Assembly (NCBI RefSeq): GCF_032884065.1
Contig: NC_088867.1
Span: forward strand, 49,473,317-49,537,316
Direction of reading: 5' to 3'
DNA: 64,000 bases
Source of the DNA: Artemia franciscana
Lineage: Eukaryota; Arthropoda; Branchiopoda; Anostraca; Artemiidae
A program made the position numbers and the translations under genes. The notes below the pieces were generated by a model. That model searched no databases and was not told the DNA's origin. It saw only the letters and a list, made by a program, of their open reading frames with translations. Shown here piece by piece: positions 20,944-32,101 of this stretch (within the stretch, counting starts at the first letter, position 1; each line of letters opens with the position of its first letter).

Positions 20944-23416
20944 TGGCACTTGGTATTAACCAAGTGACATATAGCAATCGCCAATTCTGTCGGTCTGTCT
21001 GTCTGTCTGTCGGTCCCGGTTTTGCTACTTTAGGCACTTCCAGGTAAGCTATGAAATTTGGCAGGCGTATCAGGGACGGGACCAGCTTAAATTAGAAATA
21101 GTCGTTTTCCCAATTTGGCCATCTGGGGGGGGGGGAGTGGGGGGCCGGTTAATTCGGAAAAAATAGAAAAAATGAAGTATTTTTAACTTATGAATGGATG
21201 ATGGGATCTTAATGAAATTTGATGTTTAGAATGATATTGTGTCTCAGAGCTCTTATTTTAAATCCTGACCGGATCTGATGACATTGGGGGGAGTTGGAGG
21301 GGGGAAAACTAAAATCTTGGAAAACACTTAGAGTGGAGGGATCGGGATGAAACTTGATGGGAAAAATAACCACAAGTCCCAGATACATGATTGACATAAT
21401 AGGAACCGATCCGCTCTCTTTGGGGTAGTTGGGGGGGGGGGGGGTAATTCTGAAAAATTAGAAAAAATGAGGTATTTTTAACTTACGAACGGGTGATCGG
21501 ATCTCAGTGAAATTTGATGTTTAGAAGGATATCGTGTCTTAGAGCTCTTATTCTAAATCTCGACCGGATCTGGTGACATTGGGAGGGGGAAACCTAAAAC
21601 TTGGAAAACACTTAGAGTGGAGGGATCGGGATGAAACTTGGTGGGAAAAATAAAAACAAGTGCTAGATACATGATTGACATAAACGGAACGGATCCGCTC
21701 TCTTTGGGATAGTTTGGGGGGGGGGTATTTCTGAAAAATTAGAAAAAAAGAGGTATTTTTAACTTACGAACAGGTGATCGGATCTCAATGAAATTTGGTA
21801 TTTAGAAGGATATCGTGGCTCAGAGCTCTTATTTTAAACCCGACCAGATCTGGTGACATTGGGGGGGGGGAGTTGGGAGGGGGAAACCTAAAACTTGAAA
21901 AACACTTAGAGTGGAGGGGTCGGGAGTCCTAGATACATGATTGACATAACCGGAACGGATCCGCTCCCTTTGGGGTAGTTGGGGGAGGGGTTAATTCTGA
22001 AAAATTAGAAAAAATGAGGTATTTTTAACTTACGAACGGGTTATCGGATCTCAATAAAATTTGATATTTAGAAGGATATCGTGTCTCAAAGCTCTTATTT
22101 TAATTCCTGACTGGATCTGGTGACGTTGGGGGAAGTTTGGGGTGGGGGAACCTAAAATCATGGAAAACGCTTAGATTGGAGGGATCAGGATGCAACTTGG
22201 TGGGGAAAATAAGCAGAAGTCTTACTTACGTGATTTACATAATTGGAACGGATCCGATCTGTTGGGGGGGGGGGGGGGTAATTCTGAAAAATAAGAAAAA
22301 ATGACGTATTTTTAACTTACGAAGGAGTGATCGGATCTTCATGAAACTTCATACTTAGAAGGACCTCGTAACTCAGATCTCTTATTTTAAATCTCAACCG
22401 GACCAAGCGTAATTGGGGGGGGGGGGGGTACCGGAAATCTTAGAAAATACTTAAAGCGGTGAGATCGGGATGAAACTGGATGGGAAGAATAAAAACCTGT
22501 CTAAGATACCTGACTGACATAACCGGACCGGATCTGCTCTCTTTGGTGGAATTGGAGGGGGGGGGGGGTAATTTTGAAAATTGAGGTATTTGTAACTTAC
22601 GAAAGGGTGACCAGATCTTAATGAAATTTGATATTTAGAAAGATCTTGTGCTTTAAAGTTGTTATTTTAAATTCCGACCGTATCCTGTGACGTTGGGGGG
22701 AGTTGGAGGGAGAAACCGGAATTCTTGGAAAACGTGAAAATTGGGATATTTTTATCTTACGAATAGATGATCGGATCTTAATGAAATTTGATTTTTAGAA
22801 AGAATTCATGTCTCAGAGCTCTTATTTCAAATCCCGACCAGATCGTTTGACATTGGGGGGAGTTGGAGGGGAAATCTTGGAAAAACACTTGGAGTGTAGG
22901 AATCGGGATGAAGCTTGGTGGATAGAATAAACAAATGTCCTTGATACGTGATTGACAGAATTGTACTGGATTCGCTCTTTGGGGGAGTTGGGGGAGGGGT
23001 TCAGTGATTTGGCGAGTTTGGTGCTTCTGGACGTGCTAGGACGATGAAAATTGATAGGCGTGTCAGGGAGCTGCACAATTTGACTTGATAAAGTCTTTTT
23101 CCTAGATTCGACCATCTGGGGGGCTAAAGGGAGAGGAAAAATTATAAAAAATTAGGTATTTATAACTTACGAGCGGGTGATCGGATCTTAATGAATTTTG
23201 ATATTTAGAAGGACATCGTGACTCTTATTTTATTTATTTTATTATTTAGAGCTCTTATTTTAAATCCTGACCGGCATTAAGCCTCTTATTTTCCTCTTTA
23301 AACCAATCTATTGATTCATAGAATTTTGTTGCTCATACCATATGATCTCTTGGCTCTTAGCTCTTCTCGCCTCGTCACAAGTGTCATATGAGCTCTTAGC
23401 TCTTGTTCAACCCTGT
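20944..23416 (-). mobile_element. G-run tandem-array element, HINE/Helitron-like, copy 1
   Basis: Read on the minus strand it starts with a unique segment (CAAGAGCTAAGAGCTCATAT and a second GAGCTAAGAGC), then about eight monomers of roughly 280 bp, then a short unique end with (CAGA)n and a hairpin (CACTTGGT/ACCAAGTG at 20947-20966). Monomer marks such as GGTATTTTTAACTTACGAA recur near 21172, 21471, 21751, 22016, 22306, 22583, 22740 and 23144. Each unit has two plus-strand G-runs of 6-15. The layout (5' inverted words, central tandem repeat, 3' hairpin) resembles Helentron-derived HINE/DINE-1 elements; this is inference. A second copy begins at 63410. Confidence 0.65.
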
Positions 23417-23889
23417 AAAACGTCGCCGGGTGAGTGCAAGTTACTTATTGGTTTTTAATAGAATGCTTTTGATTCTTATCGTGATTGCAGCGATAGCTGC
23501 AACCTAGTAAAGAACGAACCACGGCCAATAGTAACAAAAAATTTTAAAAATGCGCTTAAAAATAAACTGTTTAGAGAGAAATAATTTATATTTGTAGCTA
23601 ATTCAGAGCGTTAACTATTATTTCGATTATTCCTAATAGTAAGAGTTTATTGCAAAAATAAACTTAAAGGAATTTCATAAAATGACCTGAAAATCCTGGA
23701 AAATGCTGTCGGATGAAAATTAAAATTTACCACTGGTGTTGTCATTATCGAAAACCCTACACAGAAAACTTACAGCCCCCAACTGTTCACAACAAGGAAA
23801 ATCAATTTTCTTATGGATAGCCTGATGTCTTCTTTTTCCTTTTTTTTCTTTTTTTAAAGTAAAAGTTGAATATTCCTATTTAGTATTTA

Positions 23890-24172
23890 AAGAACAATTA
23901 AATAAAAAAACAAGTTTTTTTTAACTGAAAGTAAGGAGCGACATTAAAACTTAAAACGCACAGAAATTACTTCGTATATGAAAGAGGCTGCTTCCTCATC
24001 AGCGCCCCGTTCTTTACGCTAAAGTTTGACTCTTTCTCTCAATTCTTCTTTTTAAAACAGTAAAAAACTTTAGCGTACCTCTTTCATATACGAAGTAACT
24101 TCTGTGCGTTTTAAGTTTTAATGTCGCTCCTTACTTTCAGTTAAAAAAACTTGTTTTTTTTATTTAATTTCT
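23890..24172. mobile_element. Fold-back element family C, copy 2
   Basis: Arms are homologous to 18505-18905 but with a shorter centre. AACTGAAAGTAAGGAGCGAC on the left returns inverted as GTCGCTCCTTACTTTCAGTT on the right. Outer words are TTAA-ATAAAAAAACAAG and CTTGTTTTTTTTAT-TTAA, repeating the TTAA flanks of copy 1. No coding frame. Confidence 0.8.
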
Positions 24173-24240
24173 TAACGTTTTTGAATCAATGCATGTTTTG
24201 ATTTTGGCTCTCCGCAGAGGAATAATCAAAACGAAATTTG

Positions 24241-24275
<35 letters not shown>

Positions 24276-25644
24276 GCTAAATGGCTTTCTCATAATTTTG
24301 ATCGAATGGTTTTGAGAAAAAAAGAGCGGGGGACGAAGCCTAGTTGCCCCCCGATTTTTTGGTTAATTAAAAAGGCAACTAGAACTTTTAATTTTTTACG
24401 AATCTTTTTATTAGTAAAAGATTTGACTCTTTGACTCTATTAGTAAAGATTTGATTTGACGTAACTTATAAATTAGCTTACGTAAAGAACTTTTGTATTC
24501 TCATGTTTTTATTACATATATGAGGGGATTCGCCACATCGTCAGTGCCTCGCTCTTTACACTAAAGCTTAAATTTTATCCCAATTCATTAAGAATGACCC
24601 CTGAATCACAAAAGCCGTAGAATAAATAGTTGAAATTACTAAAAATACTTTAGCGTAAAGAGCGAGGTATTAGAAGGAGGTGAGCCCCTCATATGGGTAA
24701 TAATTTCTGTTTGTTTTAAGTTTTATTGCTGTTCCTTACTTCCAGCTGAAAAAGCTTTTTCACATTTATTTTTTAATTGTTTTTTTTTTAAATAATGCTA
24801 GTAAATCCTGCTCTCCCTTCATGGAAATTTTCTTCTCCCATGACAAATTCTCGATGGAAAGTTCCCCCAGCATATCCCCCTCTTCTCAACCTCTCCCCCC
24901 AACCAAAAAAATCCTCCTGAAAACGCCTGTATACTTCCCAATAACCATTACTATATGTAAGCACAGGTCAAAGTTTGTAACTTGTTGCCCCTCCCACGGG
25001 GACTGTGGGGGAGTAAGTCGTCCCCAAAGACATAGTTATAAGGTTTTTCGACTACGCTGAATAAAATGGCTATCTCAGAATTTTGATCCGTTGACTTTGG
25101 TAAAATAATTAGCGTGGGAGGGGGCCTAGGTGCCCTCCAATTTTTTTGGTCACTTAAAAAGGGCACTAGAACTTTTCATTTCCGTTAGAATGAGCCCTCT
25201 TGCAACATTCTAGGACAACTGGGTCGATACGATCACCCCTGGGGAAAAAAAACAAACAAAATAACAAATAAACACGCATCCGTGATCTGCCTTCTGGCAA
25301 AAAATGCAAAATTCCACATTTTTGTAGATAGGAGCTCGAAACTTCTACAGTAGGGTTTTCTGATACGCTGAATCTGATGGTGTGATTTTCGTTAAGATTC
25401 TATGACTTTTAGGGGGTGTTTCCCCCTATTTTCTAAAATAACGCAAATTTTCTTAGGCTCGTAACTTTTGATGGGTAAGACTAAACTTGATGAAACTTAT
25501 ATATTTAAAACCAGCATTAAAATGCGATTCTTTTGATGTAGCTATTGGTATCAAAATTCCATTTTTTAGAGTTTTGTTTACTATTGAGCCGGGTCGCTCC
25601 TTACCATTACGTTTTAACGCTCGTTACCACGAACTGTTTGATAA
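24173..25644. repeat. Composite of family-C-related interspersed repeats
   Basis: Diverged echoes of the fold-back family occur here (CGCTCTTTACACTAAAGCTT, TTTAGCGTAAAGAGCGAGG, CCTTACTTCCAGCTGAAAAA, GGGTCGCTCCTTACC). Between them are blocks such as GGCTTTCTCATAATTTTGATCG with a second version GGCTATCTCAGAATTTTGATCC at 25059, which marks an internal duplication of about 790 bp. A T32 run lies at 24243-24274. No supported gene; the 71-81-residue frames are open by chance. Confidence 0.5.
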
Positions 25645-25985
25645 AAGAAAACTAATTGAATAGTTGATGAGAATTTGCGCGAACTTTTTAAGATGATCCT
25701 CTCACTGCAACGATCAGTTTGGAATTTAAAAAGCGTAAAGACTGTCTGTGTTTACATCTGAAAAGTCCCTATCTGCACAATACTGAGTAGCGGACTCCCT
25801 TTTCATATCTGAGTTGGTCGTTCTATTAAGCGCCTGACTAAGGGGAACAGCTACAGGCTTTGTCACTCACCAGTCTTTGTTGAGTGGTTTTCCTTTTATA
25901 ATCTACCAGCAAGTCGACCCACATACCCTTCGAAGGCAGTCCTGTTTAATCTGCGGCTTGTCTAGGTTTTGGCGAGACAAAGATT
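25645..25985 (+). repeat. 350-bp interspersed repeat, copy 2
   Basis: Full-length match in the same orientation to 4262-4620, ending at GGCGAGACAAAGAT against GGCGAGGCCAAGAT. Here it is not followed by a LINE fragment, so it is an independent repeat unit. Confidence 0.7.
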
Positions 25986-26249
25986 TGCCAAGTAACTACA
26001 GAACTTTCAGTGATAGTACGTTCGTCAATAAATAAAAAAACTTTTATGTACTATATCAATGCATTTCCAGACTCTACGACGTCGTTTGTTGTGGTACAAT
26101 GTCGTGGTTGGATTAGTTTTCAATTCGTGATTTTGCTTTGGTTAGCTCTATTTTTTTTTTTAGTGGGTCAAATTTTATTCTCCCTGTGCATTTTTTGGTA
26201 TTTTCTGCTTTTATACGGTTTTAATATATCATTAAATGAATATGATATG

Positions 26250-26505
26250 AATCGCTTGTTTCAGAGGGAGCATATACCTTTAGGTGTATTAGAAATGTAA
26301 AATGGCTTGTTTCAGAGAGAGCATATGCCTTAAGGTATGTTAGAAATGTAAAATCACGTGTTTCAGAAGGAACATATACCTTAAGGTATATTAGAAATGT
26401 AAAATGGCTTGTTTCAGAAGGAGCATATACCTTAAGGTATATTAGAAACGTAAAATGGCTTGTTTCAGAAGGAGCATATACCTTAAGGTATGTTAGAAAT
26501 GTGAA
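26250..26505 (+). repeat. 51-bp minisatellite, five units
   Basis: The unit GTTTCAGA(A/G)GGAGCATATACCT...GTTAGAAATGTAAAATG repeats five times with an exact 51-bp period (TTT of GTTTCAG at 26259, 26310, 26361, 26412, 26463). Each unit contains a short palindrome TACCTTAAGGTA. Because 51 is a multiple of 3, both strands show a long open frame, which I regard as spurious. Confidence 0.9.
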
Positions 26506-26538
26506 AAAACGTAATTCCCTCTTATGTGTGTAAGTGAT

Positions 26539-26539
<1 letters not shown>

Positions 26540-26607
<68 letters not shown>
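26540..26607 (+). repeat. Long poly-T tract (about 68 T)
   Basis: An uninterrupted T-run follows the minisatellite. It could be the A-tail of a minus-strand retroposon, but no body is recognisable, and its length may be unreliable in assembly. Confidence 0.8.
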
Positions 26608-26613
<6 letters not shown>

Positions 26614-26699
26614 CCTAAGAATCACTGAGTAGAGCTTGACTATGTGTTGATATAGCAAACATAGGTTGGTTTGGGTGGCTTTGAAACAGTGACTTCATT

Positions 26700-27735
26700 T
26701 TCATTAACTTGAAACAATCCAAATGACGCTTCAGGTCTTCAACAGTAAAACAAGCCTTATTTGTCTTAGATACTGGTTTTTCAGTGACCTCTCCTGGAAC
26801 TAAGGAACCTCGCTCAGTTCGAAGATCAGGAATTTTGAAAGAGTTACTCTGTTTACGTCACAAAGGCGGATGGCTCTGTGTATATTTGATACAATATCTT
26901 GCGGTTTGTTTTTCTTCCAAGAAACCTAAACTTTTGCCTTTACAAGCACATTAGTTCTGAATTATTGTGCTGCTTTTACAATAATATCTTCGGCCTGTTG
27001 CGTTCTTTGTTGGGCCACCGGAAATGGCTTTTTCGAAGAGTTATTGACAATTCTAGAAACATTTTTTTTGGAACAATTCTTCGTTTTTTCAAGGGCACTT
27101 TATGTGTTAGCGTTGCTTACAGAAAGTTATATATAAGTTGGCGTGAAAAGAATTGTGAATCCACCTAAGTACACAATCCTTGGCTTTTCAGCCGATTCGT
27201 TTTTAATTAAATTAGTCCTAACAGGATCCTAACCTGTGCCGAAAAACCTGTTTTTTTTGTATCTTGGATCGAAAGGAACGAGGGAACATCTGGGATTTGC
27301 AGTTTATTAAAAAATAATTTTTCTGGATATCTCTCTGCACATGCCTGGTTGATTAATGAAATTTGTTGGCTCAAATTCGTGAAAAGATTTAGAGTTGAAT
27401 TTTAAATGAAGTTCAAATAATACGCCAAATTCAAACAAATATTCTATAAGATATTCCAAAATAAATTACAAAAGACAAAAGCTAGCTGGAATCTCTTCAA
27501 ATTCATAAATTCATGAAGAGAAATGTTAATTTTGTATTAATATTACGCTCAAAATCCATCCTTACGCCTTGACGGACGTCTCTTGACCAACGTCAAAATC
27601 TTGCCACAGATTTTATCCGTACATTTCAGTTGGTATGCAGATGTCTGTTGCTTCGTTGTAATTATCGGTGTTCATTGTGACAGATCACTCTTGTTGCTAT
27701 AATGCACCTTAAACTTACAGTCGTATTCTTTTTAG
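26700..27735. other. Intron 7, final kilobase
   Basis: Moderately AT-rich unique-looking sequence before the MYND exon. I see no repeat array or exon with plausible splice sites. Confidence 0.4.
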
Positions 27736-27903
27736 TGCTACAATTGTGAAGCAGAAGCAATATACCACTGTTGTTGGAACACGGCTTATTGTTCAATTGA
27801 ATGTCAGCAAGTCCATTGGCAGAAAGAACACAAGAGGAGCTGTCGTCGCAAGACAAGAGCCAATCAACAGTCGGAAAGCAGCCAGCCCAATGAGACCACC
27901 TAA
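27736..27903 (+). CDS. ZMYND11: ZMYND11-like gene, terminal exon with MYND zinc finger and stop
   Basis: The acceptor is TTTTTAG ending at 27735, phase 0, with 55 codons and then TAA at 27901-27903. It begins at the first zinc ligand: [36 protein letters not shown], then RRK. The CxxC, CC, CxxxC and HxxxC pattern is a complete MYND finger. It is almost identical to the ZMYND11 finger, which binds PxLxP motifs of co-repressors and viral oncoproteins. A 17-residue polar tail ([16 protein letters not shown]) extends past the CRRKR end recalled for vertebrates. No AATAAA is evident in the next few hundred bases. The intron before it is the longest in the window (6.8 kb), and the exon end is partly duplicated downstream. 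Confidence 0.95.
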   Translation, partial: CYNCEAEAIYHCCWNTAYCSIECQQVHWQKEHKRSCRRKTRANQQSESSQPNETT

Positions 27904-28690
27904 ACTACTATTGAAATTTGTCCGTTGTTTTTAATGTAAATTTTGATCAGGTGATTGCCACGCGTTTTAATTTGTCCTAATCTTTTTCCTCTTTATCGCT
28001 TTTCCAAAGCCAATACACACTAAGCACCGAAATTATTTGATATATTTGGTAATTTCCCAGAAGGCAACAATCGATACAGTAGAATCATTGAACCTGCAGA
28101 GGGTGCCAGACTTTTTCTATTTCGTTTTGTACAAAAAGTTCAATTAATTATAGGCCTGTTTCTGTCGTTTCAATGGTATCTAACAATTTTGAGCTGGTGT
28201 CACAAAACAAGAGCCAGGTAATAGTCAGAAAGTATACAACCGAATGAGACCTGATAAACTGCGTTTGAATTGTCTTTTTTACTTTTAAAGGCTCACTTAA
28301 TGTACTTGGAGCCTTTTGGGAAATTATGATTAATGGGTTTTTCGTTAATTGTTGTAGTCGTTGCTCAATTTTCTTTAAAGCTTTAATGGGTTTTCCTTAA
28401 AGCTTCAACAGCTAATGAAACCACATTAACTCCTTTTGAATTATTTCTATTACTTTTAAAGGCTCACTTGATGTACTTGGAGCCTCCTGGGAAATTATAA
28501 TTAATGACTTTTCCTTAAGGCTTCTAAAGGTAATGAGACCACATTAACTCCTATTCAATCGTCTTTATTACTTTTAACGGCACACTTGATGGACTTGGAG
28601 CCTCTTGGGATAAACTATAATTAATGAGTTTTTCGTTAATAGTTGAAGTCGTTGCTCAGTTTTCCTTAAAGCTTCTCACTGGAACATTTT
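27837..28690 (+). repeat. Serial duplication of the ZMYND11-like terminal exon end and 3' flank
   Basis: The exon end AATGAGACCACC...TAAACTACTATTGAA (27889) is echoed at 28241, 28413 and 28530 as AATGA(G/A)ACC.. TAAACT(G/C)C.TTTGAA followed by TACTTTTAA. The first echo extends upstream into the coding part: AACAAGAGCCAGGTAATAGTCAGAAAG at 28205 parallels GACAAGAGCCAATCAACAGTCGGAAAG at 27851. A linked block (GGCTCACTTGATGTACTTGGAGCC type) occurs at 28291, 28460 and 28579. The copies lack the zinc finger and are not coding. Confidence 0.75.
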
Positions 28691-28699
28691 CGTGGGGTC

Positions 28700-31600
28700 A
28701 CTAGTGGCTCATTACCGTACACCTTAGAACGATTTACTGGGTACTATATGCATGAATTTACGCGCACTGAAGTTCTTGGAGCAAAAGTCAAATTCAGAAA
28801 TTGGAGTTTTATTACAAATTTGTTTATTCAGTTTCTAATATTTATTTCATAACCTGAAACGGTTTGTAGTTCTAAATAATGGACATTATTGAAGTTTTGA
28901 TTATATAAACTGATTTGATATTACCATATTGTGTCAGTTCATAATGTTATCCTTATCATATAATTCATCAACAATTTTCTCCAACAACAATTTATTGTTA
29001 GCTCTTGTAGATGTAATTATTCGTAAAATTATTTTTAGCTATTTCTAGTTTGGACGGCGAAAACATGCAGTTGTGCCACGAAAATGTAGGGGTGGGGGTA
29101 TGTTTTTTTAAAATCTAGAGGGGGAATCGAGGGTCTCCACTCAATTGACGCCCCTGAATGCATGCATCATAAAACCCTGTCTACTAAAGTGTGTCATGTC
29201 TAAACTTAAGTAAATCTTAAGACATTTTCGAATTCACCTTTTAGAACTGACAGACGTCTATCCTAGCCGAGTAATGCACTCGCTATTTCACTTTAGCAGT
29301 CGTTTGGCTTGCTTTCATTTTTTCTGGCACTGAAGTATTTTAGCGATGCATAAAACTAGTATTTATACAACTACAATAGTATCGATCGCTGAAATCTTTG
29401 CGCCAGAAAAGACGAATATGATTGGCATAAATCCCCGTCCATTTGACCCTGATAAAATATTTAACGTCTCATTGATTGTCGCAAGATTGTACGTCATGAC
29501 AGCTTATCAACTGTTTTGAAATATTATAAATTGTCCGTTGATAGACGCATCGATTTCAAATCAAGAAAAAAAGAAAAGCTCCTGGTACCATAAAGCCCAA
29601 GTAGTTGCCTGGCCATCTTTCTGATTTCCTAAGTTTATTGTTTGATGTTGCTTCGCAGAATACAAAGTTACAAAGTTGGTGTCTTATTTTGGCAGGCCAT
29701 TATTATTGTGGTGGTAATTCTATGGATGGCAACATTGTAGTTTGTCCAGAATTTATGAGGTCTTATTCGACCTACATATTTTTATTATACTTTTTTATTC
29801 TTGAAGAAACAAAGTTTCCCTTTTTTTTTTTTTTTTTTTTTTTTTTGAAGGCTTTGTTTTTTTCATCAAAATAATTGTTTTGTGACTGTTTGTGAAATTA
29901 TTGTGTATGATAATGTTGAAATAATTAAATACTGAATAAAACGTTTTATGAAAATACAAAATTTTAAGAAACAAATAATTTTGTGACTAGATAAGATACT
30001 CATTCTAAAAAATTACTATCAAAAGCCTGGAAGGGTCGAATTCGAATTTCTGGGTCGATAAATAAGAACTAAAAGTAAAAGACTGGCAAAATAACGTAAA
30101 AACTAAAATGGTCAGAATAAAAATATATATTCATTATTCATACTGAGATTGGTCATAACATGGTAAAAAGATAAAAACAAGTAAAACTCAATAAAACCAA
30201 AAAGACTAATATAAAAAATTAAAAAGGACAATAAAAAAGGAACTTCAACTAAAGTATCGATACGTTCTATTGTCTCGAAAATTATCGATACTTTCGATAT
30301 ACAAATATTACCCTTGTCTAAACTCAGCTTTATCATTGGAACCTCAGGTTCTTCAATTAAAAAGACTTTGGCTTTTTTTTTAGAACTCCTTGAAAATATA
30401 TGAAATCGCATACATAAAAGAACCAAGAAGAAGTGGAACCATATATCCGAACTCAACTTATTTCTATTGTTGCTGACATGCAAGCCTGTCATTTGCTGAT
30501 GCCATCGTACGAAATAGTCGGACTCTAGTCTGGATCAGTATCCGATATGCGATCATTTTATCCTACTCTAAGTTCACCTAAATTATACACAAGTTGGGGA
30601 TCTCTAAACCTCGTAGTTGGTCAATGCCATATTTATTCCTCAGCGGAATTTTAGAAATTACTTGAAATCGGTTTATTGAGGACTATTTAGGCAATACGGA
30701 CGACAATTTCACAGCAGCACCAACACCCTGAATTTTTAAAATAACATCCTTTTTTATTCAAGCGTGATAAAAGTTATTATTCCCTCTTCTTATTTAAGAT
30801 ATGATTATGTTTCTGTTTTCAAAACAAAAGGGGAAAAATCAGAAGAAAAAAGGGCAAGTCCTGTGACTGGTAAAGAAAAACCGTATATTGATAATTTAGG
30901 AAAGGCAGACTCAGATTAGAAAGACGATTTTCATGATGCTAAAGAAATTGAACTGGCTCACAAGTATATATCGTGCCAAAAATATAAAAGTATTGAATTA
31001 TGTTTGCTACCCCCCCCCCCCCCAAAAAAAAAAAAAAATCTGCCCATGCTAGCTACAAGCACATTGGCATAAACTTTCGACTGAGGATGAAGTTTTAAAT
31101 TTACATATTCTAGCTTGCCGTGTTATAATGAGGATGATCAATGTTGATGCTTGCGGACAGAAGGAAGGCTGACCTTTCGATAAGGGGTTAGACTGATGAA
31201 TATTTTTGGACTCTCCGAAGAGGCCTACCAAAGGTTCAACAATATTAAGAAGTCAAAGAAAATTGAATCAGAGTAGCAGTCCAAGTCAGCCAAATCAGGC
31301 CTGGCAGAACCAAACTCCTTCTTTCTTAAAGGGCGATGGTAGTAAACTCCGAAAAAATATTATAAACTGATAGATCATGAAAGCAGCTGTACATTTTTCA
31401 CAGTGTACCAATAAGATTTCTCCTCTACAACCTAAATTTGTAGCTTTGATACAGAAATCGCTCTCATCCCTTTAAAGTGTCAAGTATTACTTCTGCAAGT
31501 GAATGTTGTACATACTTATGATATTTGGTATGTGTGAAGGTTGGTACATGTGCATGGCAATTCTATATACCTTTTTTAGATTTTACTCTGATGTTTTAAT

Positions 31601-32019
31601 CCATCAGATAAAATGGAAAAGGTGATTGGCACTCGTAAATCTGCTAAGGAATGTTTTTCTAATTGTCAATTAAAGATCTGTGTTAAGTGTATTATGTAGA
31701 TATTTTAGTAAAGAACAATGAAGTCTTTTGTATAGAATATTTTAGGTTTTACTATAAAAAAAAAAGTTGAAGAAGGATAATGGCTAGTTAAACCAAAAAA
31801 AAGGGAATAGTGAAATCTGATTCTTTATGATATCTGTAAGGAATCAATTACTATAAAAGTTTCATGTGACAATTAGGTCGTGTAATTCTGTCTTCACGTT
31901 AACTAAATTTGCTTCTTTTTTGTATGGAAAAAGTTCAAGTAGCATAAGAAAATGATTCTTAATATACATCTTGACTGAATTACAGTCTTAACTATTAAAG
32001 CAATGAGATAATTCCAATT

Positions 32020-32020
<1 letters not shown>
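28700..32020. other. Intergenic or unassigned AT-rich sequence
   Basis: No supported gene. It holds a T26 run at 29819-29846 and a C15/A14 junction at 31010-31037. A minus-strand frame of 126 codons (30112-30492) is hydrophobic and AT-driven with no recognisable family. Confidence 0.4.

Positions 32021-32023
<3 letters not shown>

Positions 32024-32099
<76 letters not shown>
32024..32099. repeat. (AT)n microsatellite
   Basis: About 38 uninterrupted AT dinucleotides. Confidence 0.95.

Positions 32100-32101
<2 letters not shown>

Noticed and set aside
26221-26658. 145-codon minus-strand frame with a repeated 17-residue unit
   Set aside because: Produced by the 51-bp minisatellite (a multiple of three) and a poly-T tract read as poly-Lys.
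30112-30492. 126-codon minus-strand frame, hydrophobic
   Set aside because: Composition is what AT-rich DNA gives (Phe, Leu, Ile, Ser), no motif, no splice or promoter context. Not enough to call a gene.
32024-32099. Possible origin or hairpin in the (AT)n tract
   Set aside because: Simple dinucleotide repeat; nothing beyond length supports a function.
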